A stretch of 24,626 nucleotides of DNA from an uncultured Clostridia bacterium (GTDB lineage: Bacteria > Bacillota_A > Clostridia > TANB77 > CAG-508), in the NCBI GenBank assembly GCA_948852375.1, contig CAQOYX010000001.1, positions 29,542-54,167 of the forward strand, in the 5' to 3' direction. Shown one piece after another: positions 1 to 8,769 of the stretch. A program made the translations under genes and the position numbers. The first letter of the stretch is position 1; each line of letters opens with the position of its first letter. The notes beneath the pieces were generated by a model. The model worked only from the letters and a program-made list of their open reading frames with translations. It did not search any database and was not told the DNA's origin.

Positions 1-98
1 AGATTTAATAGAATAATAGTATAATGAATGTATTTATAAAATTATTATTTATCAACTTTGAATTGTTGTTACAATTTTATAACAAAATATAAAACATA

Positions 99-127
99 TT
101 GATAATTACATACAATTGTGATAATAT
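99..127 (+). promoter_or_regulatory. Probable sigma-A promoter of copZ-copA
   Basis: A TTGATA -35 box (99-104) and a TAATAT -10 box (122-127) are separated by 17 bases and lie about 100 bases before copZ. This is the best promoter match in the first 227 bases, which otherwise hold no gene. A TTGTTA/TAACAA inverted repeat (66-71 and 80-85) lies just upstream. Confidence 0.55.
111..120 (+). promoter_or_regulatory. Possible copper-repressor operator in the copZ promoter spacer
   Basis: The decamer TACAATTGTG matches the CopY-type cop box TACAnnTGTA at seven of eight fixed positions. It sits between the -35 and -10 boxes, where a repressor would block RNA polymerase. No copY or csoR gene is present in the window, so the regulator is unknown. 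A short AT-rich palindrome could occur by chance here. Confidence 0.25.
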
Positions 128-227
128 AAAAAAAGTAATAAAGGCATTAATAGTTTGAAGAAAATTATTTCTTTTATAACTATGTGTGTTTATTTAAAAT
201 AAAGAAGAGAAAGGAATTATATTTTTT

Positions 228-431
228 ATGAAAGAGTTAATAATAAATGTAGAAGGTATGGTATGTAATGGTTGTGAAAATAGAGTTCAGAATGTTGTAA
301 AACAAATTGATGGAGTTGAAAAAGTTGTTGCAAATTATAAAACTGGAACTGTTATAATTACACTAAATAAAGAAGTAAGAGAAGAAATAATAAAAGAAAA
401 AATAGAAGATATTAATTTTAAGGTAAAATAA
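228..431 (+). CDS. copZ: CopZ-like copper chaperone (HMA domain)
   Basis: A 67-residue single heavy-metal-associated domain protein. The metal-binding motif GMVCNGC has Cys13 and Cys16 in the usual MxCxxC loop after the first beta strand. Such proteins bind Cu(I) in the cytoplasm and hand it to the CopA ATPase. The gene lies 77 bases upstream of copA and shares its promoter, which supports that role. The Shine-Dalgarno GAAAGG ends 13 bases before the ATG, a long spacing that recurs in this window. Length and domain are normal for the family. Cu(I) is inferred from the partner; other soft metals cannot be excluded. Confidence 0.88.
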   Translation: MKELIINVEGMVCNGCENRVQNVVKQIDGVEKVVANYKTGTVIITLNKEVREEIIKEKIEDINFKVK

Positions 432-508
432 TAATTACAAATTTATTCATGTATAGTAAAGCAATAAGAAATAGATTTTAATATGCAACAGAAAGGTAAA
501 ATGTTTTT

Positions 509-2714
509 ATGAAAAAGGTAATTTTGCAGATTGATGGAATGACATGTTCTGCATGCTCAAATGGACTTGAAAAGTACCTAAATAAGCAAAATGGCATAAT
601 ACAAGCAAGTGTAAATTTGGTAATGGCAAATGCAAAAATTGAGTATGATGAAAAAATTTTAGATTTATCAAAACTAGATGAATTTGTTAAGCAAGCAGGG
701 TTTAAAAGTTTAGGAGAATTTAAAGAAATAAAAATTGAAACTAAGAATAAAAAAGAACGAAATCAGTTTATAATGTTTACACTACTTGCAATATTACTTA
801 TGTATATATCAATGGGACATATGATAAATTTACCTACTATTCCATTTTTAGATCCACATACTAATACTACAAATTATATGGTAAGTTTATTAATACTAAC
901 CATAGCATTTTTAATTTATGGATTTGACATCTTAAAAAATGGCTATAAAAATTTAATTCATAAAACACCTAATATGGATACATTAGTAGCAATAGGAGTT
1001 TTATCAAGTTTTATATATAGCTTATATAATATGTATATGGTTTATTCAGAAAATCATCATTTAGTAATGAACCTATATTTTGAATCAGCAGCAATTGTTA
1101 TTTATTTTATAAAATTAGGAAGATATATAGATTGTATAAGTAAAGATAAAACAAAAGAAGCAATAAAGAAGTTAGTAGAAATTACCCCAGATAAGGCAAT
1201 TATAAAAGTTAATGGTAAAGAAAAAGAAGTAACTATAAATGAAATTTTTAAAGGAGATATTGTAATTTCAAGACCAGGAGAAAAAATTGCAGTAGATGGA
1301 GAAATCATATTAGGAGAAGCACATTTAGATGAATCGTTTATTACAGGAGAAAGTAAACCAACATCCAAAAAAGAAGGAAATAAAGTAATTGCAGGAAGTA
1401 TTAATTACGATGGATATATAGAATATAAAGCAGAAAAAATAGGAAAAGATTCAACAATATCAGAAATTGTAAGGCTAGTTGTAGAAGCAAGTAATACAAA
1501 AGCACCTATTGCAAAAACAGCAGATAAAGTATCTGGTATTTTTGTACCAATTGTTATATTAATTAGCATTATAACTTTTATAATATATTTACTTATAGGA
1601 AAAGATATTGGAGAAGCTATTACCACATTTGTTACTATATTAGTAGTTGCATGCCCATGTTCACTGGGTCTTGCAACACCACTTGCAGTAGTAGTAGCAG
1701 AAGGTTTATGTGCTAGTAAAGGAATTCTAATAAAGAAAAGCGAAATATTAGAAAATGCACAAAAAGTAGATGAGGTAGTATTTGATAAAACAGGAACATT
1801 AACTTATGGAAAATTAAAAATATCTGTTATAAATAATTATTCTAATTTGGAAGATAAAGAATTATTAAAGCTAGTAGGTAGTATTGAGAAAAAATCTACA
1901 CATCCAATAGGAAAAGCCTTTACAGATTATCTATCAGAAAATAAAATAGAAACTGTAAATGTTGATAATTTCGAAAACATAGCAGGATTAGGAATTAAAG
2001 CTCATGTAAAAAATGATGAATTAATACTTGGAAATGAAAAAATACTTTCAAAATATAATATTAGAAATAATCATTTAGAAGCTGGAGAACATATTACAAA
2101 AGAGGGAAATAGTATAGTATATATAGTAAAAAACAAAGAAATAATTGCAATAATAGGATTAAATGATATAGTAAGGAGTAATACAAAAGAGGTTATAGAA
2201 ATTTTAAATAAGAAAAGAATTCGGTACAATTATGCTAACAGGAGACAACAAAGAAACAGCAGAAAAAATAGCAAAAGATATAGGAATAACAAAAGTAATT
2301 TCAAATGTATTACCGAATGAAAAAGCAAAAACGATAAAAGAATTGAGAAAAGAAGGAAAATATGTTCTAATGTGTGGAGATGGCATAAATGATAGCCCAG
2401 CACTTGCTAGTTCAGATATTGGAGTAAGTGTAAACAGTGGAACAGATATAGCAATGGATTCTTCAGATGTAATACTTACTAAAAACGATTTAGGAAGTAT
2501 AGTAAATTTAATTAATATAAGTAAAAAAACAATAAGAAATATAAAGCAAAACCTATTTTGGGCATTTTTCTATAATTTATTAATGATACCAATAGCAATG
2601 GGAGTATTAAAACCTATAGGAATACAAATAACTCCAATGATAGCAAGTATAGCTATGGTATTTAGTAGTATTACTGTAATATTAAATAGTTTAAGGTTAA
2701 GGAAAATAAAATAG
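509..2714 (+). CDS. copA: CopA, P1B-type Cu(I)-exporting ATPase, read through a +1 shift at CGGT
   Basis: The continuous product is 734 residues, normal for the family, if one base is skipped at 2222. In order it has an N-terminal HMA domain with GMTCSAC (Cys13, Cys16), membrane helices, the ion-binding CPC motif (382-384, here CPCSLGLATP), the phosphorylation site DKTGTLT (Asp426), the His465-Pro466 motif, TGDN (577-580) and GDGINDSP (Asp624), then two C-terminal helices. It pumps Cu(I) across the membrane at the cost of ATP. Read only in triplets, the protein stops at 2320 and lacks TGDN and GDGIND, so it would be inactive. The second half has no start site of its own with a ribosome binding site. 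The decoded Gly572 aligns with a variable family position. A terminator follows the stop. Confidence 0.93.
2222..2225 (+). other. +1 recoding site CGGT in copA (ATT-C-GGT-ACA)
   Basis: CGG is in frame after codon 571. Skipping C2222 gives Gly-Thr-Ile-Met-Leu-Thr-Gly-Asp-Asn, the expected P-type ATPase nucleotide-domain motif. Triplet reading gives an unrelated arginine-rich tail and a stop. Confidence 0.9.
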
Positions 2715-2734
2715 ATAAACATATAGAATATTAA

Positions 2735-2774
2735 AAAAGACGTCTAGAGGTGGAAACTACCAAAAACGTCTTTT
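2735..2774 (+). terminator. Rho-independent terminator after copA
   Basis: AAAAGACGT (2735-2743) pairs with ACGTCTTTT (2766-2774), with an inner GGTGG/CTACC imperfect stem. The T-run is part of the right arm, and the A-run on the left makes it possibly bidirectional. It lies 20 bases after the copA stop. Confidence 0.75.
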
Positions 2775-2884
2775 ATTAAAATACAAACAAGAACTTATAG
2801 TGTAATATATTGATTTATTTTTATTTAAAATATAAAATAAAAAATGTGAAAAATACATAAGAAAAGCAATAAAGAAAATAGTGA

Positions 2885-3007
2885 ATACTAAAAGAAGAAA
2901 TAATAAATATATTAGGAGATAATTACACAAAAGATGTACAAAACGAGGATGGAACATGGAAATATAATAATGGATATCCAATATTAAAATATCAAATAGA
3001 AAATTAA
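2885..3007 (+). pseudogene. Remnant of the C-terminal end of a secreted/surface protein
   Basis: Forty open codons without a start or ribosome binding site end at a TAA at 3005-3007. The translation ends in DGTWKYNNGYPILKYQ-IEN. From memory, NNGYPILKWQ-like tails close many large secreted repeat proteins of gut Clostridia. The rest of such a gene is absent, so this looks like the last fragment of a deleted gene. The surrounding 2775-3120 stretch holds no other gene I can support; the open frame on the opposite strand is low-complexity and lacks a start signal. Confidence 0.45.
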
Positions 3008-3025
3008 ATATTACAAAAATATTAC

Positions 3026-3059
3026 ATTTTACAAAAAACGAACATATTTTACAAAAAAC
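3026..3059 (+). repeat. 14-base direct repeat, two copies
   Basis: ATTTTACAAAAAAC occurs at 3026-3039 and 3046-3059. Two AT-rich copies in a decayed intergenic region are recorded as a repeat only; no function is visible. Confidence 0.4.
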
Positions 3060-3145
3060 ATTTACAACTAACAAAAATTTGTATAAAATACATTTGGAAG
3101 AAAAAAACAAAAGAAAATTACCATAGAAAGGGGCGCTTTAAGCAA

Positions 3146-4438
3146 ATGAAGATACTTATGCTTACATGGGAATATCCACCAAGAATTGTTGGGGGAATTG
3201 CAAGAGTTGTAAATGATTTATCAAAAAGATTAATAAAAGATGGTCATGATGTTACAGTTATTACATATAAAGAGGGGAATGCGCCGTATTTTGAAGATGA
3301 TAAAGGAGTAAAAGTATATCGAGTAGATAATTATATAATTAACCCAAATAATTTTATAGATTGGGTTATGCAAATGAATTTTAACATGATAGCAAAAGCA
3401 AATGAAATAATTGTAAAAGAAGGAAAATTTGATGTAATACATGCACATGATTGGCTTGTTGCATATGCTGCAAAAACTTTAAAAAACTCATATGATACAC
3501 CAATAGTTTCTACAATACATGCAACAGAAAGTGGAAGAAATTCAGGAATACATGATGATACACAAAGATATATAAATGATACAGAATGGATGTTAACTTA
3601 TGAAGCAACAGAAGTAATTGTAAATAGTAATTATATGAAAAGAGAATTACAATGCCTATTTGGTTTGCCATTTGAAAAAATAAATGTAGCACCAAATGGA
3701 ATTAATATAACTATGTTTAATGGAATAGAAAAAGATTATGAATTTAGAAGACAATATGCTCTAGATAATGAAAAAATAATACTATTTATGGGTAGACTTG
3801 TTTATGAAAAAGGTGTGCAACACTTAATTTCTGCAATGCCAAAAATACTTGCAGGTTACCATGATGCAAAACTTATAATAGCAGGAAAAGGTGGAATGAT
3901 TGATGAATTAAAACAACAGGTAAATTTTATGGGGATAGCAAACAAAGTATATTTTACAGGATATATGGATGCAAAACAAGTATGCAAAATGTATAAATGT
4001 GCAGATGTATCAGTATTTCCAAGTACATATGAACCATTTGGAATAGTAGCTTTAGAAGCAATGCTTTCAGGAATACCAGTAGTTGTTTCAGATATTGGCG
4101 GATTAAATGAAATAGTAGAACATGGAATAGATGGAATGAAGAGTTATGCAGGGAACCCGAATTCACTTGCAGATTCTATACTTGAATTATTTTATAATCC
4201 ACAACTTGCAGAAAATGTAGTAAAAAAAGCAAAATTAAAAGTTAAAAATGAATATAATTGGGCAAAAATTGCACAAGACACACATTTCATATATCAAAAA
4301 GCAATATGCCAAACAGTAGCCCAAAGACAGAAAAATCAAATTGCACAAGAAAATGCAAAGAAAACAAAAAGAGCAAGAAACACAGAAGCAGAAATTACAA
4401 ACTTATTGTCTTTCAGAAAAAGACAATTATATGCGTGA
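3146..4438 (+). CDS. GT4-family glycosyltransferase (glycogen/starch-synthase-like)
   Basis: A 430-residue GT-B glycosyltransferase. The N-terminal half begins MKILMLTWEYPPRIVGGIAR, with the glycine loop that contacts the sugar-nucleotide. The C-terminal half has FMGRLVYEKGVQHLI and the EPFGIVALE (E-x7-E) nucleotide-sugar motif. Members move a hexose from a UDP- or ADP-sugar to a glycan or lipid acceptor; the acceptor cannot be read from the sequence. The last 60 residues are basic and look like an extension beyond the catalytic core. A GGGG Shine-Dalgarno ends 12 bases before the ATG. A glycosidase of the glycogen-debranching type lies 14 kb downstream, so a storage-glucan role is possible, but a cell-envelope role is equally compatible. 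Confidence 0.85.
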   Translation: MKILMLTWEYPPRIVGGIARVVNDLSKRLIKDGHDVTVITYKEGNAPYFEDDKGVKVYRVDNYIINPNNFIDWVMQMNFNMIAKANEIIVKEGKFDVIHAHDWLVAYAAKTLKNSYDTPIVSTIHATESGRNSGIHDDTQRYINDTEWMLTYEATEVIVNSNYMKRELQCLFGLPFEKINVAPNGINITMFNGIEKDYEFRRQYALDNEKIILFMGRLVYEKGVQHLISAMPKILAGYHDAKLIIAGKGGMIDELKQQVNFMGIANKVYFTGYMDAKQVCKMYKCADVSVFPSTYEPFGIVALEAMLSGIPVVVSDIGGLNEIVEHGIDGMKSYAGNPNSLADSILELFYNPQLAENVVKKAKLKVKNEYNWAKIAQDTHFIYQKAICQTVAQRQKNQIAQENAKKTKRARNTEAEITNLLSFRKRQLYA

Positions 4439-4537
4439 GTGTTTTTTTGCAAATACTCTCCAATGTAAAAAGGCATTGCTCGTACGAAAATTAATTGCTC
4501 ATATTGCAAAATCAATAGTAGAAAGGGATAGAGGAAG

Positions 4538-4874
4538 ATGAATGTTTATGATACTGCAAATAAATTAGCTTATGAAATTAAAAATTCAGAAGAATATGTG
4601 AATTATAAGAAGTTAAAAGAAGAAGTTAACAGTAATTTAGAATTAAAAGAAAAATTAGATAAATTTGAAAAAGAAAGATATGAAGTTCAACTTATGACAA
4701 TACAAGGTGGGGAACAAGATGGCAAAAAAGCACGGAGATATGCAAAACTTGTATGTTGAACTAATACAAAATGAAACCATGAAAAAATATTTTGATGCAG
4801 AATTAAAGTTTAATGTTTTGTTAACAGATGTTAACAAAATAATTGGAGAAGCAATAAAGGATTTAATAAAATAA
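4538..4874 (+). CDS. ylbF: YlbF/YmcA-family regulatory protein, read through a +1 shift at CGGA
   Basis: With C4733 skipped the product is 111 residues and helical throughout, matching the YlbF/YmcA family: an N-terminal helix with YDTANKLAYEIKNSEEY, then a C-terminal half with AELKFNVLLTDVNKIIGEAI. In Bacillus these proteins form a complex with YaaT that modulates RNase Y-dependent mRNA processing, competence and sporulation; the same role here is inference. Triplet reading ends after 73 residues at 4759 and loses the most conserved helix. A Shine-Dalgarno GAGGAAG precedes the ATG. The decoded glycine is residue 66. The gene follows the GT4 gene after 99 bases with no clear terminator. Confidence 0.82.
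4733..4736 (+). other. +1 recoding site CGGA in ylbF (GCA-C-GGA-GAT)
   Basis: CGG is in frame after codon 65. Skipping C4733 opens a frame running to 4874 that carries the family's C-terminal helix. Triplet reading stops nine codons later. Confidence 0.85.
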
Positions 4875-4972
4875 CAAAATTTTAACATATAGAGAAAAAG
4901 GCTTATTTACTTAAAAATGGCTACTATGTAAAGTACTACTGTGGGTTCTAATATATTGAAAAGGAAAATAAA

Positions 4973-5665
4973 ATGATTGAATATATAATAATTATATTTA
5001 TATGTCTAATATTTTTACTTGTACTAGGCATTATTTTAGAGGTAAATGTAAAGAAATTAAAGCAAATAGCAGAAAATAAAGAATTAAATGAATTAACAAA
5101 TTCATTTCCAGAAAACATTGATATATGTAAAAGCATACTTAAAAAACTAGGAAATACAGATGTAAATATTAAAGAAGACAAGGAAAGTGAGAGTAGTTTA
5201 TATGTAGTTATAAATAATACAATTACAATAGCAAATATAAGAAATTCTTTTACAAGAATTCAAACAATAGCACATGAATGTATACATTCTTATCAAAGTA
5301 AGAAAATGTTATGGTTTAATTTTATTTATACAAATATATATTTATTATACTTTATAGCAATATCAATATTAACTATCTTTAAAGTAATAACAAATCCATT
5401 AATATTTGTATGCATATTAATATTAATGGGACAAATACAATATTTTATAAGAAGTATGCTAGAAACAGATGCCATGACAAAAGCAAGATATATTGCAAAA
5501 GAATATTTAGACGAGAATAATATATGTGAAAAAGAAAATATAGACAGAATTGTATTACAATATGATAAGTTAAATAATGTAGGAATTAAGCTTGTTAATT
5601 ATGGTATTTTAGCTAATAATATTGTAAAGATAGTTATATTTTGTGCAGTTTGTGTAATATTTTGA
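4973..5665 (+). CDS. Membrane-bound zinc metallopeptidase (HExxH), YugP-like
   Basis: A 230-residue membrane protein with an N-terminal helix (about 3-22), a soluble stretch containing HECIH (101-105), two more helices (about 113-157) and a C-terminal helix. HExxH gives two zinc ligands and the catalytic Glu102. Glu164 in MLETDAMTKA is a good candidate for the third ligand, as in neutral zinc peptidases of the YugP group. The substrate is unknown; membrane-protein quality control is a guess from architecture. GAAAAGGA precedes the ATG. The gene reads entirely in triplets and contains no in-frame CGG. Assignment to YugP is from motif layout, not whole-length similarity. Confidence 0.7.
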   Translation: MIEYIIIIFICLIFLLVLGIILEVNVKKLKQIAENKELNELTNSFPENIDICKSILKKLGNTDVNIKEDKESESSLYVVINNTITIANIRNSFTRIQTIAHECIHSYQSKKMLWFNFIYTNIYLLYFIAISILTIFKVITNPLIFVCILILMGQIQYFIRSMLETDAMTKARYIAKEYLDENNICEKENIDRIVLQYDKLNNVGIKLVNYGILANNIVKIVIFCAVCVIF

Positions 5666-5677
5666 AGACAAAATTTA

Positions 5678-5698
5678 GTGTAGCCAATAAGGCTACAC
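5678..5698. terminator. Hairpin terminator between converging genes
   Basis: GTGTAGCC (5678-5685) and GGCTACAC (5691-5698) form an eight-pair stem with a five-base loop. On the minus strand the stem is followed by a T-rich TAAATTTT tract, so it best serves the minus-strand small gene, whose stop codon lies inside it. It may also stop the metallopeptidase transcript. Confidence 0.7.
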
Positions 5699-5908
5699 CT
5701 GTAACAATACTATGAACATAATAAATGAAAAAAATCCAAGTATTATGCCTATTACAAAAGTACGGTAATAAAACTTATCTTTCTTCTGGTTGTGTTTTTT
5801 GTAACAATAAATCATACAAAAAACACAAGCTAATGAAACTATAGTAATATTAAAGAAAAGTATAATACCAGCAGTTTGCAGTTTAAACAAAAACCGATCA
5901 ATAAACAT
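5693..5908 (-). CDS. Small membrane protein of unknown function; contains an in-frame CGG at codon 5
   Basis: A 71-residue open frame with two predicted membrane helices (about 10-34 and 49-70) separated by a lysine-rich loop, KKHNQKKDK. I do not recognise a family. It has a good promoter (5980-6008), a strong AAAGGAG ribosome binding site six bases from the ATG and a terminator, so it is probably expressed. Codon 5 is CGG (5896-5894). If CGG shifts the frame as it does elsewhere in this window, the product would be only 22 residues, starting MFIDG and stopping early. Read as a triplet, the long frame stays open. It is the only in-frame CGG here whose plain triplet reading looks plausible. 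Confidence 0.55.
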   Translation of the reverse strand: MFIDRFLFKLQTAGIILFFNITIVSLACVFCMIYCYKKHNQKKDKFYYRTFVIGIILGFFSFIMFIVLLQV

Positions 5909-5979
5909 AAATAGCTCCTTTCAATGGTGAAAATCAAGTTATTTGTTCTAACAGTTACAAAAAAACTAAAACTAATAGT

Positions 5980-6008
5980 ATTATACCATAAAATGAGAAA
6001 ATTTGCAA
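5980..6008 (-). promoter_or_regulatory. Promoter of the minus-strand small membrane gene
   Basis: On the minus strand TTGCAA (6008-6003) is followed after 17 bases by a perfect TATAAT (5985-5980). It is back to back with the secG promoter. Confidence 0.65.
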
Positions 6009-6014
6009 AATCAT

Positions 6015-6043
6015 TTGCAATTTATTATGGTTTGTGTTAAAAT
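6015..6043 (+). promoter_or_regulatory. Promoter of secG
   Basis: TTGCAA (6015-6020), a 17-base spacer and TAAAAT (6038-6043) lie about 40 bases before secG. The two divergent promoters share a tandem ATTTGCAA motif. Confidence 0.65.
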
Positions 6044-6084
6044 ATCAATATTGTAGTAAAATCGCCTTAAGGAGGAGTATATAA

Positions 6085-6333
6085 ATGGAAATATTAAAAT
6101 ACTTATTAATAGGAGTTTATATTATAGTTTGTTTTGCATTAATTATTGTTGCAATGATGCAATCAAAAGATGATGGTGGAATGAGTGGAGCAATAACTGG
6201 ATCATCTTCAAACAACTTTTATGAAAAAAATAAGGGAAAAACTAAAGAAGGAAAGTTAAAAAGATGGACAATAATTCTAGGAGTAGTTTTTGCAATATTA
6301 ACAATAGTACTTTCAATTATGTATGTAATGTAA
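6085..6333 (+). CDS. secG: SecG, protein-translocase subunit
   Basis: An 82-residue protein with two membrane helices (about 4-26 and 60-80) flanking a glycine/serine-rich loop (DDGGMSGAITGSSSNNF), the standard SecG layout. SecG associates with SecYE in the membrane and assists SecA-driven protein export. The AAGGAGG ribosome binding site lies nine bases from the ATG. A terminator follows the stop, and rnr follows, the usual Firmicutes order. Confidence 0.93.
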   Translation: MEILKYLLIGVYIIVCFALIIVAMMQSKDDGGMSGAITGSSSNNFYEKNKGKTKEGKLKRWTIILGVVFAILTIVLSIMYVM

Positions 6334-6356
6334 TTTTAAGTAAATAATATAAAAAT

Positions 6357-6387
6357 AGAGGGCAACAATAAATGTTGCTCTTGTTTT
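6357..6387 (+). terminator. Terminator after secG
   Basis: AGAGGGCAACA (6357-6367) pairs with TGTTGCTCTT (6373-6382), followed by GTTTT. It lies about 24 bases after the secG stop. Confidence 0.75.
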
Positions 6388-6503
6388 AAAATTAAACAAG
6401 ACTAAAGATTCAATACTTGAAAGAGCACTGTTGTGCGAAGCATGACTTGAGGTTCTTACTATAATATTACATGGCAGAAAGCCTAACCAAATAAGGAGAA
6501 TAA

Positions 6504-8642
6504 ATGGAAAGAAAAAAGAAAATTTTAGAATTTATAAAGGATAAAGAATATGTGCCAATGAAAGCAAAAGAAATGGCACAAATATTAATGGTACCTAAAA
6601 ATGAAGTAGATGAATTAAAAAGAATATTAGAAGAATTAGAAGAGGAATATAAGATTAGGAAAAATAGAAAAAACAAATATATTTTAATGGATGAAAAATA
6701 TATAGAAGGAATTTATAATGCAAATCCAAAAGGCTTTGGGTTTGTAAAATATGAAGATAGTGACGAAGAAATATATATATCATCAGCGCATACTGCAAAC
6801 GCACTAAATGGAGATATTGTTTTAGTTAAAATAATAGATGAAGTAAATTCTAATAAAAGTAAAGAAGGAAAAATTATTAGAATTATTAAACATGATATAA
6901 CAAGAGTAGTAGGAACTTTTAAAAATAGTAGAAATTTTGGTTTTGTTATACCAGATGATAAAAAAATATCTACAGATATATTCATATCAAAGAAAAAATT
7001 TAAAAATGCAAAAGACAATGAAAAAGTTGTTGTAAAAATAACTAAATATCCAGAAAAAGGAAAAAATGCAGAAGGAGAAATTGTAGAAGTTATAGGAAAT
7101 ATTAACCAAGCAGGAGTGGACATGCTATGCTTAATAAAAGAATATAATCTTCCATATGAGTTTCCAGACTTTGTATTAGAAGAAGCAAACAGTATACATG
7201 AAGAAGTAGAAAAAAAAGATATTCCAAATAGAGTAGATTTAAGAGACAAAACAATATTTACAATAGATGGAGAAGATGCAAAAGACTTAGATGATGCAGT
7301 AAGAGTAGAAAAACTAGCTAATGGAAATTACAAATTAGGAGTATATATTGCAGATGTTAGCTATTATGTAAAAGAAAATTCTAAAATAGATAAAGAAGCC
7401 ATAAGAAGGGGAACAAGCATATATATGCTAGATAGAGTAATACCAATGCTTCCTAAAAAGTTATCTAATGGAATATGTAGTTTAAATGCGGGTTATGATA
7501 GATTTACTTTATCTATTGAAATGGAAATAGATAATAACGGAAAGGTAATATCTTCTGATATATTTAAAGCAGTAATAAATGTGACAAAAAGAATGACATA
7601 TACAGATGTAACCAAAATACTAGAAAACTCGGATAAAGAAGTAGTAATGAAATACGAAAAATATTTAAATGATTTTAAACTAATGGAAGAACTTGCAAAA
7701 ATATTAGAAAAAAGAAGAGAAATAGGAGGAAGTTTAGACTTAGACATACCTGAAAGCAAAATAACATTAGATGAAAATGGAAAAGCAATAAATGTAGAAA
7801 AATATGAGTTAACATTTGCAAATAAAATTATAGAACAATTTATGCTAACCGCAAATGAAACAATTGCAGAAAAATTCTATTGGCTAGAAGCACCATTTGT
7901 ATATAGAGTACATGAAATACCAGACATGGAAAAAATAAATGAATTAAATAAATTTTTATACAATTTTGGATATAAAATAAAAGGAAACAAAGATAATATA
8001 CATCCAAAAGAATTTGCAAAAGTACTTGAAGAAATAAAAGAAAAGACAGAAGAAATGGTAGTATCTACTTTAATATTAAGAACGTTAAAAGTAGCAAGAT
8101 ATGAAGCCGAAAATAAAGGACATTTTGGAATATCTAGTAAATTTTATTGCCATTTTACCTCACCAATTAGAAGATATCCAGATCTATTCATACATAGAAT
8201 TATATCTATGTATTTGGAAAACGGATATAATGTGGATGAAAAAATTGAAGAAGAATACAAAAAAATAGCAGAAGTTGTTTCACAACAATCTTCAGAAAGA
8301 GAAAAAATAGCAAAAAAAGTAGAAAGAGATAGTGTAGACCTAAAAAAAGCAGAATTTATGCAAGATAAAATTGGGGAAGAATATGAAGGAATTGTTAGCA
8401 GTGTTACAAATTTTGGAATATTTGTAGAACTTGCAAACACAGTTGAAGGATTAGTAAAATTTGAAAATTTGGGAGAAAATGAATATTATATATATGATGA
8501 GGAACATAAACAATTAATAGGAGAAAGAACAGGTAAGACATATAAAATAGGAGATAAGGTAAGAATAAGAGTAATTGATGCAAATAAGGAGATAAGAAAA
8601 GTGGCATTTGAATTAATTAAAAAAGTGTCTAATTGTAAATAA
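6504..8642 (+). CDS. rnr: RNase R (3'-5' exoribonuclease, RNB family)
   Basis: A 712-residue protein in the usual RNase R order: an N-terminal winged-helix segment, two cold-shock domains (about 70-130 and 135-200, GYxFGFV-like repeats NPKGFGFVKYE and NSRNFGFVIPD), the RNB catalytic domain with DGEDAKDLDDAV (255-266, metal-binding aspartates), and a C-terminal S1 domain with EGIVSSVTNFGIFVEL. It degrades structured RNA processively from the 3' end and works in rRNA and tmRNA quality control. AAGGAG lies five bases before the ATG. The gene reads fully in triplets; its CGG trinucleotides are all out of phase (GCG-GGT, AAC-GGA twice, TCG-GAT). The smpB and ssrA genes that often follow are not here. 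Confidence 0.95.
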   Translation: MERKKKILEFIKDKEYVPMKAKEMAQILMVPKNEVDELKRILEELEEEYKIRKNRKNKYILMDEKYIEGIYNANPKGFGFVKYEDSDEEIYISSAHTANALNGDIVLVKIIDEVNSNKSKEGKIIRIIKHDITRVVGTFKNSRNFGFVIPDDKKISTDIFISKKKFKNAKDNEKVVVKITKYPEKGKNAEGEIVEVIGNINQAGVDMLCLIKEYNLPYEFPDFVLEEANSIHEEVEKKDIPNRVDLRDKTIFTIDGEDAKDLDDAVRVEKLANGNYKLGVYIADVSYYVKENSKIDKEAIRRGTSIYMLDRVIPMLPKKLSNGICSLNAGYDRFTLSIEMEIDNNGKVISSDIFKAVINVTKRMTYTDVTKILENSDKEVVMKYEKYLNDFKLMEELAKILEKRREIGGSLDLDIPESKITLDENGKAINVEKYELTFANKIIEQFMLTANETIAEKFYWLEAPFVYRVHEIPDMEKINELNKFLYNFGYKIKGNKDNIHPKEFAKVLEEIKEKTEEMVVSTLILRTLKVARYEAENKGHFGISSKFYCHFTSPIRRYPDLFIHRIISMYLENGYNVDEKIEEEYKKIAEVVSQQSSEREKIAKKVERDSVDLKKAEFMQDKIGEEYEGIVSSVTNFGIFVELANTVEGLVKFENLGENEYYIYDEEHKQLIGERTGKTYKIGDKVRIRVIDANKEIRKVAFELIKKVSNCK

Positions 8643-8664
8643 TAAATTAAATACACATTATATA

Positions 8665-8694
8665 TTGACATAGTTATAAAAAATAATATAGAAT
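8665..8694 (+). promoter_or_regulatory. Promoter of the first prepilin-like gene
   Basis: A perfect TTGACA (8665-8670) and TAGAAT (8689-8694) are separated by 18 bases, 76 bases before the start codon. Confidence 0.6.
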
Positions 8695-8769
8695 ATTAGA
8701 GTAAGTTACTATGAATATATAAACAAGAACAATTCATACTAAGGTTAATATAGGAGGTAACTAAATAGA

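Noticed and set aside
3026..3059. CRISPR or iteron array
   Set aside because: Only two AT-rich copies of a 14-base word with a six-base gap; no further units and no cas genes.
2757..3110. Minus-strand open frame after copA
   Set aside because: It is a phenylalanine/leucine/isoleucine-rich translation of AT-rich DNA without a ribosome binding site, and it overlaps the copA terminator and the surface-protein remnant.
4258..4541. Two overlapping plus-strand open frames at the end of the GT4 gene
   Set aside because: They are lysine-rich out-of-frame readings of the GT4 basic tail and the following gap, with no independent start.
6713..7249. Open frame antisense to rnr
   Set aside because: It overlaps the conserved cold-shock and RNB domains of rnr and shows no family features.
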